Shown one piece after another: positions 1 through 7,923 of a stretch of 64,000 bases of DNA. Positions within the stretch are counted from its first letter, which is position 1. Each line of letters starts with the position of its first letter. The stretch is from Sphingomonadales bacterium UBA2369. GTDB taxonomy: Bacteria; Pseudomonadota; Alphaproteobacteria; Sphingomonadales; Sphingomonadaceae. Made by a program: the position numbers and the translations under genes. Below the pieces are notes generated by a model. The model was not told where the DNA came from. It did not search any database and worked only from the letters and a program-made list of their open reading frames with translations. Location: contig DDTH01000022.1 in NCBI GenBank assembly GCA_002344055.1, positions 1 to 64,000 on the forward strand. The letters are read 5' to 3'.

Positions 1-677
<677 letters not shown>

Positions 678-913
678 GACGTCCGACCATTGGCGCCCGC
701 GAACCGAAGTCCGCGACCATCCAGGGCCGGATATTCAAGGAGCCGTTCCTGCACTTCACATATACTGTGGATATGTAACGAGACATGAGCCTTTCGCTCG
801 GGCGAACCCGATCGAACGGCCATTGGAACGACATAGCTTTAACCGATCCTCCGAGGCCTTGAAGTCCTCGGTGACCGGAGCCGCCGCCCACATGTCCCTT
901 CATCTGCATCAAC

Positions 914-926
914 AATGTCAAAGAGC
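914..926 (-). promoter_or_regulatory. rrn leader boxA antiterminator
   Basis: The minus strand reads GCTCTTTGACATT about 240 nt upstream of 16S. This matches the boxA element (core GCTCTTT) that binds NusB/S10 in rRNA leaders, and its position downstream of all three promoters is right for that role. Confidence 0.7.
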
Positions 927-1061
927 CGTCCATCACATCCCGGAAAGGGCGAAACGGACAAGCGCGCCTCTTGCCCCTGCTGTTAGTCAGGGCACCGGGG
1001 TTGCCGATGTTAGAGACGCAACGAGGTTGGCCAGAAGGCCGGTCCCCGTCGGGTGAAGCGC

Positions 1062-1090
1062 CATATATGAAGCACTCATTCGTGCGTCAA
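1062..1090 (-). promoter_or_regulatory. rrn promoter, proximal
   Basis: Minus-strand -35 TTGACG (1085-1090) and -10 TATATG (1062-1067) are separated by exactly 17 bp, with predicted initiation near 1055, about 380 nt upstream of 16S. It is the best sigma-70 match of the three. Confidence 0.7.
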
Positions 1091-1194
1091 CAGCTAATTT
1101 CGCTCTTTTCCGCCAATTTCGCGCACATTGCGCAGAACGAACAGAAAGGGGCGAAACGGGTCGGCATTGCTGCCGGCCGCTTCACGGTCGAGGC

Positions 1195-1223
1195 CTATAT
1201 GGTCCGGATGATCCGGTCCGCAA
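1195..1223 (-). promoter_or_regulatory. rrn promoter, middle
   Basis: Minus-strand -35 TTGCGG (1218-1223), 17-bp spacer, -10 ATATAG (1195-1200). An AT-rich stretch (about 1228-1250) lies just upstream and could act as an UP element. It is a weaker match than its neighbours, but the tandem arrangement supports it. Confidence 0.5.
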
Positions 1224-1401
1224 GTCCTCTTTTTCAAAACTTTCAAAGAACTCAGCAGCTTAAGGGTCGGAACCCACACACGTCCGGCTTCGCGCTGGCA
1301 CAAGGAATTCTATTCCCCGAACCGAGGCGTCTGCCATCCGTCTGTCTGCTGTCCCTGCGGCCCTGCCCTTCCGAAGAAGGCCATCAACCGCCGGGAGGGC
1401 G

Positions 1402-1430
1402 CATATGGCGGGGGTGTTCTGAGTCGTCAA
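1402..1430 (-). promoter_or_regulatory. rrn promoter, distal
   Basis: Minus-strand -35 TTGACG (1425-1430), 17-bp spacer, -10 CATATG (1402-1407). It repeats the -35 of the proximal promoter exactly and lies about 80 bp from the divergent flippase start codon. Confidence 0.5.
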
Positions 1431-1511
1431 CCCGGGGAATCGGGAAAAACACATTCTCTTCGCGGCCCCATGGCTAACCGCTTCTTCACGGCTCTGGCGT
1501 AACCCCGCCTC

Positions 1512-3032
1512 ATGGCCACCGAGCCCGCCACCGCCGCGTCCCCTGACGCGCCGACTCCGTCGGTGCGTGGCGCGGCCTTGTGGGCGATGGCGGCGCAATA
1601 TGTGACGTTCGGCGTGACCTTCGTCACCGGCGTCATCATCTCCCGATTCTTCCTTGGCCCGGAGGAAGTCGGCCTCTTCTCGATCGCGATGGCGGCGGCG
1701 ATGATCGTGTCCGTCTTCCAGGATTTCGGCATCACCCGCTACGTCGTCGGCGAGCAGGAACTGGGCGAAGGGAAGCTGCGAACCTGCTTCTCGGTCAGCC
1801 TGGTCGTGGCTTTCGCCATCGGCCTGGTGATTCTCGCTTTGGCCTGGCCGGTCGCGTCCTTCTACGGCGACGACAGGCTGGTGCCGATCGTCGCGGTGAT
1901 CGCCGCTTCCTATCTGCTCGCCCCGTTCGGCATCGTCCCCTCGGCAGTGCTGCAGCGGAACATGGATTTCCGGCGGCTGTTCGTCGTCAATTCCGGCTCG
2001 ATCCTGGCCATGGGCGGGACGGCCGTGGCCTTCGCCGCGACCGGCTGGTCGGCGCTGTCCCTCTCCTTCGCCGTCGTCGCGCAGATGGGGGTGAAGGCGA
2101 TTCTCGGCATCGCCCTGTCCGGCATCCGCCCGCCCTGGCCGCTCAGCTTCGGCGGCGCGCGGCCGGTCTTCGGCTTCGGCTCCAAGATGATGACGCTCTA
2201 TGCGGTCGCGGCGGTGGGCATGCGCTCGCCGGACCTCGTCGTCGGCCGGGTCGTGTCGATCACCGCCACCGGCCTGTTCAGCCGCGCCACCTCGCTCGCC
2301 GCCCAGCTCGTTACCTTGCTGACCGGCGCGGTCGGCGCGGTCTTCTATCCCGCCTTCGCCCGCCTGCGCGACCGGGGTGAGGATCTGGCCGGTCCCTATC
2401 TGCGCGTCGCGGCAGGCTTCACGGCAGTCACCTGGCCCGGCATGGCCTTCCTGGCCGCCGCCGCCTTGCCGGTGGTGCTCCTGCTCTACGGCGAAGGCTG
2501 GGCCGAGGTCGCGCCCCTGCTGGCGCTGATCGCCATTTCGGAATTCTTCTTCTGCGCGCTGCCGCTGCAGGGCGAGCTGCCGATCCTGCTCGGCCGGATG
2601 AAGCTGCTGCTGATCGTCAACCTCTTCGAGACGTTCGTCTCCATCCTGCTGCTGGTGATCGCCGGGATGATCAGCCTGGAAGCCGCAGCCGCCTCGCGAA
2701 TCGTCTATGGCGCGATCTGGTGGGTGGCCTATGCCGTGATGCTGCGTTCGCTGGTCGGCCTGAAGTGGCGCGAATTGTTCGACGTCTATGCGCGCGGCCT
2801 CATCGTCGCCCTGGCGACGATCGTGCCGCTGCTGCTGGTCTATGAATTCGTCGACGGCCCGGCGACGATCAACTTCCTGTGGCTGGCCGGCGCGGCATTG
2901 GCCGGCGGGCTGTGCTGGCTCGCCGCCTTGTTCCTGTGCCGCCACCCGGCCCGGCACGAGGTGAGTGGTTTCCTGGAGATCATCCTGAAGGGCGTGCCGC
3001 TGAAGCGCTTCCGGATGCAGCCGGCCGAATAG
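1512..3032 (+). CDS. Oligosaccharide flippase family protein (lipopolysaccharide biosynthesis)
   Basis: The 506-residue integral membrane protein has about twelve to fourteen hydrophobic segments spread over its whole length, the size and layout of Wzx/WzxC-type flippases of the MOP superfamily. These move undecaprenyl-linked oligosaccharide units across the inner membrane. The early FLGPEEVGLFSIAMA stretch (around residue 50) resembles the first loop of polysaccharide-synthesis flippases. It starts at an ATG after a short alanine-rich leader. No glycosyltransferase or polymerase genes adjoin it, so the exported glycan cannot be named. It is divergent from the rRNA operon. Confidence 0.85.
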   Translation: MATEPATAASPDAPTPSVRGAALWAMAAQYVTFGVTFVTGVIISRFFLGPEEVGLFSIAMAAAMIVSVFQDFGITRYVVGEQELGEGKLRTCFSVSLVVAFAIGLVILALAWPVASFYGDDRLVPIVAVIAASYLLAPFGIVPSAVLQRNMDFRRLFVVNSGSILAMGGTAVAFAATGWSALSLSFAVVAQMGVKAILGIALSGIRPPWPLSFGGARPVFGFGSKMMTLYAVAAVGMRSPDLVVGRVVSITATGLFSRATSLAAQLVTLLTGAVGAVFYPAFARLRDRGEDLAGPYLRVAAGFTAVTWPGMAFLAAAALPVVLLLYGEGWAEVAPLLALIAISEFFFCALPLQGELPILLGRMKLLLIVNLFETFVSILLLVIAGMISLEAAAASRIVYGAIWWVAYAVMLRSLVGLKWRELFDVYARGLIVALATIVPLLLVYEFVDGPATINFLWLAGAALAGGLCWLAALFLCRHPARHEVSGFLEIILKGVPLKRFRMQPAE

Positions 3033-3044
3033 GTCAGCCGGCGC

Positions 3045-3263
3045 TCAGCTCTCCCGCTCCCACTGGAACACCTCGTCCAGCGGCTTGCCGAACACTTCCG
3101 CGATGCGAAACGCGGTCTCGAGCGTCGGCGAATATTTGCCCTGCTCGATCGCCGCGACCGTCTGCCGCGTCACGCCGATCGCCGCGCCGAGATCGGCCTG
3201 CGTCATCTCGTCGGCCATGAACCGGAGCATGCGGATGCGGTTGGTCAGCCGCCGCTCAGTCAC
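3045..3263 (-). CDS. XRE-family helix-turn-helix regulator
   Basis: The 72-residue protein consists almost entirely of one XRE/Cro helix-turn-helix. The recognition region contains MTQADLGAAIGVTRQTVAAI and is followed by the typical EQGKYSPTLE turn. It has the size of small regulators that pair with a membrane protein. Its start overlaps the end of the upstream membrane-protein gene by 8 bp, so the two are almost certainly co-transcribed and translationally coupled. Targets are unknown; autoregulation of the pair is the simplest guess. Confidence 0.9.
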   Translation of the reverse strand: MTERRLTNRIRMLRFMADEMTQADLGAAIGVTRQTVAAIEQGKYSPTLETAFRIAEVFGKPLDEVFQWERES

Positions 3264-3669
3264 GCCAGCCCCACCGATAGCCGGCCACGGTCGCGGCCGA
3301 GCGGACGATATCCGCCGCGACCAGGCCGGCCAGACCCGCCGTCGCCACAGTAATCCCGTCGCAATAGAAAGCCATGAAGACGATCGCGATCATGGCGAGC
3401 AGAAGCACATAATAGGCGGCCGGTCCCGAGCGCCGCGTCACCGCCCGGTCGCGCTCGTCCGGCTTCCCCCACAATTCCGCGCGCCCTTCGGCGGACAGCG
3501 TGAGGAGGCCACCGGCGATGATCGCGAGCCGTATCGCCGTCGCGATCGCGAACAGGATGACGAGCGTCAGGGGTGTCCGTTCCGACTGCAGAAAGGCGAT
3601 GAAGAAGAAGCCATAGGCCAGGATCATCCCGATCAGGTCGATCCAGGCGAATCGTTCACGCGCGACCAT
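3256..3669 (-). CDS. Small membrane protein paired with XRE regulator (DUF2178-like)
   Basis: The 137-residue protein has four predicted membrane segments (roughly residues 10-28, 35-57, 85-103 and 108-128) and a conserved-looking cytoplasmic DERDRAVTRRSG segment between the second and third. That layout, next to an XRE gene, resembles DUF2178-type proteins. The assignment rests on pattern only. It is the first gene of the two-gene unit. Biochemical function is unknown. Confidence 0.7.
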   Translation of the reverse strand: MVARERFAWIDLIGMILAYGFFFIAFLQSERTPLTLVILFAIATAIRLAIIAGGLLTLSAEGRAELWGKPDERDRAVTRRSGPAAYYVLLLAMIAIVFMAFYCDGITVATAGLAGLVAADIVRSAATVAGYRWGWRD

Positions 3670-3711
3670 TTACGTCTCCGGCTCCTGGCGAGAGGATAAG
3701 GACCTTCCGCA

Positions 3712-4665
3712 TCACGACAATGGCCGCCGTTCGCGCAGCGCGTTCAGCATCCGGCGCACCGCGGCCACGATCACCTGCGGCTCGTCGAGCGGAATCGTAT
3801 GGCCGCTATTTTCGGCGACGATCAGCGCGCTGTTCGAGGACAGAGCGGCCAGCGCCTCCTGACCCGCGCGATGGTTCAGGTCCGAATCGCCGGGCGGCTG
3901 CGCGGTCCGGCCCCGGCGAATGACGAGCAAAGGCTTGTCGCCCAGCGCGCGGGTGGCAGGCGGCTCGCGCAGCCCGGGCAGAATAGAGTCGAACGCCGCA
4001 AACTCGACCTTCAGGGCACGCAGCACCTCCGGCGTATAAGCCATCATCGTTTCGGCGGGCGTCCCGGCCGGAAAGCCGATCACCGGCTGGCCCGGCCGCG
4101 CCGCGGCGATGGCCGCGTCCAGTTGCGCCATGATCGGCGCGCGCGCCGCCTCATATTCCGGCACGTTCCGATGCGTGGTCGAATCGACCAGGATCAGCCC
4201 CGCAACATTGCGTGGATGCGCGCGGGCATAGTCGCGCGCCAGCGGCCCGCCAAACGAATGGGCGACCAGAATATAAGGACCGGGCACCTCCGCCGCGGCA
4301 AGCAGGCGGTGCAGATCCGCGATCATGCCATTATGCGTCCAGCCCTCCGGCGCCGGATCGCTCCAGCCCATCCCGGCCCGGTCATAGGTGCAGACCCGCG
4401 CGAACGGCGCGATCGCATCCTGCACCGTGCCGAAGGTGGTGTTGGCGGTGAATTGCGACAGGCCCGCCTCGAAAACCACCGTCGGCCCGGCCGCGTCGCC
4501 CTTGCACAGGATGTGAAGCCGGCGCGTCCCGTCCACCGCCACCATGCGTCCGGGCGGCTCCGGGCGGACATAGCCGGCCGGCGAAGTGGAAGGCTGCGCG
4601 GCGTGCGAAGGGGTGGCGGGTGCCGCCAACAGCAACGCGGCTCCCGCCAGAAAACGACCCAACAT
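3712..4665 (-). CDS. Secreted alpha/beta hydrolase
   Basis: The 317-residue alpha/beta-hydrolase-fold protein has an N-terminal signal peptide (MLGRFLAGAALLLAAPATPS, cleavage after HA). The nucleophile elbow is AHSFGG (Ser137), and the strand/loop CTYDRAGMGWSDP around residues 92-104 contributes the oxyanion side. A candidate catalytic His lies in ENSGHTIPLDEP near the C-terminus. The substrate cannot be read from the sequence; haloalkane-dehalogenase or esterase-like families share these motifs. ATG 4665 is preferred over GTG 4674 because GGGAG sits 8 nt before it. A good promoter with repeated operator-like boxes lies upstream. Confidence 0.85.
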   Translation of the reverse strand: MLGRFLAGAALLLAAPATPSHAAQPSTSPAGYVRPEPPGRMVAVDGTRRLHILCKGDAAGPTVVFEAGLSQFTANTTFGTVQDAIAPFARVCTYDRAGMGWSDPAPEGWTHNGMIADLHRLLAAAEVPGPYILVAHSFGGPLARDYARAHPRNVAGLILVDSTTHRNVPEYEAARAPIMAQLDAAIAAARPGQPVIGFPAGTPAETMMAYTPEVLRALKVEFAAFDSILPGLREPPATRALGDKPLLVIRRGRTAQPPGDSDLNHRAGQEALAALSSNSALIVAENSGHTIPLDEPQVIVAAVRRMLNALRERRPLS

Positions 4666-4728
4666 GCTGTCCACTCCCAGCCAGACGCCAGCCGCCGCGA
4701 GGCGACATGACGTTGTCTAACATCACTC

Positions 4729-4761
4729 ACACGATGTTATATTTAGCGAACACGATGTCAA
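4729..4761 (-). promoter_or_regulatory. Promoter with repeated operator boxes for the alpha/beta hydrolase
   Basis: Minus-strand -35 TTGACA (4756-4761, perfect consensus), 16-bp spacer, -10 TAACAT (4734-4739). The 9-mer ACACGATGT occurs at 4729-4737 and 4750-4758, 21 bp apart (two helical turns), one copy on each hexamer. A TAACATC/GATGTTA inverted repeat (4718-4724 and 4733-4739) overlaps the -10. This looks like a repressor-controlled promoter; no candidate repressor of TetR type is adjacent. Confidence 0.65.
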
Positions 4762-4821
4762 GATATCGCTTCATCGTTACGCGAGCCTGCCCTCGGCATG
4801 GCGGACAATTCAGGGGGGAAT

Positions 4822-5067
4822 TCAGCGCGCGGGGGCGCTACGGGCGCGTTCGAACAGCCAGACCCGGATCGCGCTTGCGAGGTTGGCCGGTTCCGGCCCC
4901 TCGATTCGCTCCGCATCGATTCGGGCGACCAGAGCGGAAATGGGAATCCCCTCTTCCGCCGCCGCCGCCTTCAGCGCTTCCCAGAAAACCGGCTCCAGGC
5001 TGATCGACGTCGCATGGCCGGCGATCATCACCGAACGTTTCATCGGGGCGCGATAGTGGCTGGCCAT
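4822..5067 (-). CDS. Ribbon-helix-helix domain protein (RHH_4 type)
   Basis: The 81-residue protein has a core (MKRSVMIAGHATSISLEPVF then EALKAAAAEEGIPISALVAR) that matches the alphaproteobacterial ribbon-helix-helix family Pfam RHH_4: a beta strand, two helices, and the conserved SLEP.FW and ALVARID elements. Such proteins are presumed DNA-binding dimers. ATG 5067 has AGGA five bases upstream; the internal ATG at 5043 would give only the conserved core. It is divergent from the LuxR-type regulator gene. Confidence 0.85.
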   Translation of the reverse strand: MASHYRAPMKRSVMIAGHATSISLEPVFWEALKAAAAEEGIPISALVARIDAERIEGPEPANLASAIRVWLFERARSAPAR

Positions 5068-5129
5068 CCCGTCCTATGTACGAATTTTTTGGGGTAGAGC
5101 GAGCACCACCCCCTTCCTAGACCGGTGGC

Positions 5130-5873
5130 ATGGCCGAAGCGCTGCAGAACCTGACCGACAAGGAAAAGCAGACCCTGCGCCTGATGGGGCGCGGCCATGA
5201 CGCGAAGTCGATGGCGCGGCATCTCGGCCTGTCGGTCCACACCATCAACGAACGCCTGCGCGAGGCACGGCGCAAATTGTCGGTTTCGAGCAGCCGCGAG
5301 GCCGCGCGCCTGCTGCTCGACAGCGAAGGCGATACCCCCGATTCTCTCGGGGACACACTTTTGGGGGAAGCCGGCGCCACCCGCGCCCAGGCACAGGAGG
5401 CTCCGACGGCCGGAGGGCGCGCATTCCGCCCGCCCTGGGTCCTCGCGGGAGTCCTCATCATGTCCGCCCTTCTCGGTATCTTTTTGCTCGCGATGCAGCC
5501 GCAAACCGCCGCCGCTCCGAATCAGCCGGCCGCCACCTCGCAAGTCCGGGCGGACGCCCCCCAAGCCGCGCGCGACTGGCTCGCCATCGTCGATGCCGGC
5601 CGCTGGGAGGAAAGCTGGCGGGCCACGGGCGAGCAGTTCCGCGCGCTGAACACGGTGCAGGCCTGGACCAGCGCGTCCCAGTCAGCCCGCGTGCCGCTCG
5701 GCGCGATGGTGTCGCGCACCAACCTCTCGCACGAGCACGTCTACGCGCCGCCGCACGGCTATGAGACGGTCAAGTTCCGCAGCAGCTTCGCGAACCGGCC
5801 GAGCGCGGTCGAGACGGTGACCCTGGCCCGCGAGGGCGATGCCTGGCGCGTGGTCGCCTACGTGATCGACTGA
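5130..5873 (+). CDS. Membrane-anchored LuxR-type HTH regulator with C-terminal DUF4019 domain
   Basis: The 247-residue protein has three parts. Residues 1-66 form a LuxR/GerE helix-turn-helix (LTDKEKQTLRLMGRGHDAKS, then LSVHTINERL). Residues about 103-121 are one hydrophobic membrane segment. Residues about 140-247 resemble DUF4019, with ARDWLAIVDAGRWEESW at its start. Topology would put the DNA-binding part in the cytoplasm and DUF4019 in the periplasm, as in ToxR/CadC one-component sensors, but with a LuxR-type head. There is no receiver or autoinducer domain. A putative palindromic repeat follows the stop codon. Confidence 0.85.
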   Translation: MAEALQNLTDKEKQTLRLMGRGHDAKSMARHLGLSVHTINERLREARRKLSVSSSREAARLLLDSEGDTPDSLGDTLLGEAGATRAQAQEAPTAGGRAFRPPWVLAGVLIMSALLGIFLLAMQPQTAAAPNQPAATSQVRADAPQAARDWLAIVDAGRWEESWRATGEQFRALNTVQAWTSASQSARVPLGAMVSRTNLSHEHVYAPPHGYETVKFRSSFANRPSAVETVTLAREGDAWRVVAYVID

Positions 5874-5899
5874 GCGGGCCGCCGAAGGCGGAATTGGAT

Positions 5900-5992
5900 T
5901 TCACGCGGAGCGCGCGGAGAAGAAAAAGAGGCGCGGAGATCAGGCTCAGCACCTCCGCGCCTCCCCCTCTCTTCTCCGCGCCTCCGCGTGAA
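5900..5992. repeat. Inverted-repeat intergenic element (TTCACGCGGAG type)
   Basis: The 93-bp element is bounded by TTCACGCGGAG (5900-5910) and CTCCGCGTGAA (5982-5992), perfect inverted ends. Further internal complementarity (GAGGCGCGGAGA against TCTCCGCGCCTC) lets the whole element fold into a long imperfect hairpin. It lies between convergent genes and has no coding content. Similar elements are common in sphingomonad intergenic regions. Confidence 0.75.
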
Positions 5993-6016
5993 CGATCCTC
6001 TTCCCGCTACGCGGGC

Positions 6017-6739
6017 TCAATACATATGCTGGCCGCCGTTGATCGACAGCGTCGAGCCGGTGACGAAGCCGCCTTCCTCCGCCGTCAGGAACGCGACCCC
6101 GCGCGCAATCTCGCTGGCCTGGCCCAGACGGCCGACCGGGATCTTGGCGACGATCTTCTGCAGCACGTCCTCCGGCACCGCGGCGACCATATCGGTATCG
6201 ATATAGCCAGGCGCGATCGCGTTCACGGTGATGCCGGCGCGTGCGCCTTCCTGCGCCAGCGCCTTGGTGAAGCCGTGAATGCCGCTCTTCGCCGCGGCAT
6301 AATTGACCTGGCCATACTGGCCCGCCTGTCCGTTGATCGAGCCGATGTTAACGATGCGGCCATATTTGCGGCCGTTCATCCCGTCCCACACCGCCTTGGC
6401 CATGTTGTAGCAACCGCCGAGATTGGTATCGATCACGTCTTCCCAGGCCTTGCGGTCCATCCGCTTCATCGTGCCGTCGCGGGTGATGCCGGCATTGTTG
6501 ACCAGCACGCCGACCTCGCCGAGTTCGCTCTCGACCTGCTGCACGCCGGCGACGCAGGCGTCATAATCGGCGACGTCCCACTTATAGGCCTTGATCCCGG
6601 TCCGCTCCGTGAACTCGCGTGCGCGCTCGTCATTGCCGGCATAATTCGCCGCGACCGTCATGCCCGCATCCTTGAGCGCCAGGCTGATCGCCTCGCCAAT
6701 GCCGCGCGTGCCGCCAGTCACAATTGCCACTCGACCCAT
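6017..6739 (-). CDS. phbB: Acetoacetyl-CoA reductase
   Basis: The 240-residue short-chain dehydrogenase has the Rossmann motif TGGTRGIG at residue 8, the NNAG motif, and the catalytic Ser-Tyr-Lys set (IGSINGQAGQYGQVNYAAAK). Length and the KWDVADYDAC and NGGQHMY segments fit NADPH-dependent acetoacetyl-CoA reductase PhbB/PhaB, which makes (R)-3-hydroxybutyryl-CoA for polyhydroxybutyrate, rather than FabG. AAGGAGAGG lies just before the ATG. No phaA or phaC adjoins it in the window. Confidence 0.92.
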   Translation of the reverse strand: MGRVAIVTGGTRGIGEAISLALKDAGMTVAANYAGNDERAREFTERTGIKAYKWDVADYDACVAGVQQVESELGEVGVLVNNAGITRDGTMKRMDRKAWEDVIDTNLGGCYNMAKAVWDGMNGRKYGRIVNIGSINGQAGQYGQVNYAAAKSGIHGFTKALAQEGARAGITVNAIAPGYIDTDMVAAVPEDVLQKIVAKIPVGRLGQASEIARGVAFLTAEEGGFVTGSTLSINGGQHMY

Positions 6740-6770
6740 AGAACCTCTCCTTTTTAACTATGAGACGGCT

Positions 6771-7787
6771 CTATGAGGGTGGCAGCCATCCTTCAAGTTC
6801 GGTGCCGAGGATTGCGCGCAGCATGGCGATGCCGCCGGGCGTGTCGTTCAGGCAGGGGAGATAGGCGAAGCGCTCGCCGCCAGCTTCGATGAAGCTGTCC
6901 CGCCCGCGCATCGCCAGTTCCTCCAGCGTCTCCAGGCAATCGGCGGAGAAGCCGGGCGCGAGGATGGCGACCTTTGTCTTCCCCTGCCCCGGCAAAGCCG
7001 CGAGCGTCGCGTCGGTATAAGGCTCCAGCCATTTCGCTTTGCCGAAGCGCGACTGGAAGGTCACCATTACCTCGCGTTCGAGCGCCTCGGACAAGAGCCG
7101 CGCGGTCTTGCGGCAGTGGCAATGATAGGGGTCGCCGAGGTGGAGCGTCCGCTCCGGCATTCCGTGGAAGCTGGCGATCAATGCGTCGGGGGCGAAATCG
7201 AGCGCGGCCAGTTGCGCCTCGACCGCCTCCTTCAGCGCCGCGATGTAGCGCGGATCGTCATGATAAGGCGGCAAGGTCCGCACCGCCGGCTGCCAGCGCA
7301 TCCCGGCCAGCGCCCGGAACGCCTCGTCATTCGCGGTCGCGGTCGTGGCGGCGCAATATTGCGGGTAGAGCGGTGCCAGCAGGATGCGCTCGCAGCCCTG
7401 CTCCTTCAGCGCCGCGAGCCGTGCGGAAATGGCGGGATTGCCGTAGCGCATGGCGTGATCGACGATCACGTCCGGGCCGAACGCGTCCTTCAGCGCCTCC
7501 GCCTGCGCCCGCGTGATCGCGGCGAGCGGAGAGCCCTGGTCGGTCCACACTTGCTGGTAGGCATGGGCGGATTTCTTCGGCCGTGTGTTCAGAATGATCC
7601 CGCGCAGGATGGGCTGCCAGACGAGCTGCGGGATTTCCACGACGCGACGGTCGGAGAGGAATTGCTTGAGGTAGCGCCGCACCGCCTTCGGGCTGGCCTC
7701 ATCCGGCGTGCCGAGGTTGATGAGCAGCACACCCACCTTGCGGGCGGCGATGGAGGGGTGGTCGGTGGGCAATGTCATGTCGCGCAA
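6771..7787 (-). CDS. hemH: Ferrochelatase
   Basis: The 338-residue protein starts its family domain with VGVLLINLGTPD. It carries SFHGMPERTLHLGDPYHCHC around residue 210, whose His coordinates the metal, and the C-terminal glutamate helix LETLEELAMRG. It inserts Fe2+ into protoporphyrin IX in the last step of protoheme synthesis, at the inner membrane face. Several cysteines are present in the C-terminal half, but whether they hold an iron-sulfur cluster cannot be decided here. It lies downstream of the molybdoenzyme gene across a hairpin element, so is probably transcribed separately. Confidence 0.95.
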   Translation of the reverse strand: MRDMTLPTDHPSIAARKVGVLLINLGTPDEASPKAVRRYLKQFLSDRRVVEIPQLVWQPILRGIILNTRPKKSAHAYQQVWTDQGSPLAAITRAQAEALKDAFGPDVIVDHAMRYGNPAISARLAALKEQGCERILLAPLYPQYCAATTATANDEAFRALAGMRWQPAVRTLPPYHDDPRYIAALKEAVEAQLAALDFAPDALIASFHGMPERTLHLGDPYHCHCRKTARLLSEALEREVMVTFQSRFGKAKWLEPYTDATLAALPGQGKTKVAILAPGFSADCLETLEELAMRGRDSFIEAGGERFAYLPCLNDTPGGIAMLRAILGTELEGWLPPS

Positions 7788-7802
7788 TCAAGGAAGTAAG
7801 AA

Positions 7803-7902
7803 CCACCCCCAGCCCCTCCACGAAGGCGTGGAGGGGAGTCAGGCTGTGCAAACGGAGCCGCCCTGGCTCCCCTCCAGCCCTTGCTGGAGGGGTTGGGGGT
7901 GG
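7803..7902. repeat. 100-bp inverted-repeat element with two internal hairpins
   Basis: The 18-bp ends CCACCCCCAGCCCCTCCA (7803-7820) and its near-complement at 7885-7902 match at 17 of 18 positions. Each end also folds locally: CCCCTCCACGAAGGCGTGGAGGGG on the left and CCCCTCCAGCCCTTGCTGGAGGGG on the right. It lies between two minus-strand genes and has no coding content. The design (terminal repeats each with its own hairpin) resembles a non-autonomous palindromic element. Confidence 0.75.
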
Positions 7903-7923
7903 CACTTTCTTGCCTTCCTGCAA

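Larger units (their letters stand above)
678..1511 (-). other. rRNA operon leader and promoter region; no protein gene seen
   Basis: This 834-bp stretch lies between the 16S 5' end and the start of the flippase gene on the other strand. It carries three promoter-like sequences and a boxA-like antiterminator, all on the minus strand. Short reading frames here lack ribosome-binding sites and family resemblance and are judged non-coding. The flippase promoter must lie in the right-hand part, but no convincing plus-strand -35/-10 pair was found. Confidence 0.8.

Noticed and set aside
1260..2957. 565-residue reading frame antisense to the flippase gene
   Set aside because: It is rich in Arg, Gly, Gln and Asp as expected for a shadow of a GC-rich gene; the flippase frame has clear membrane helices.
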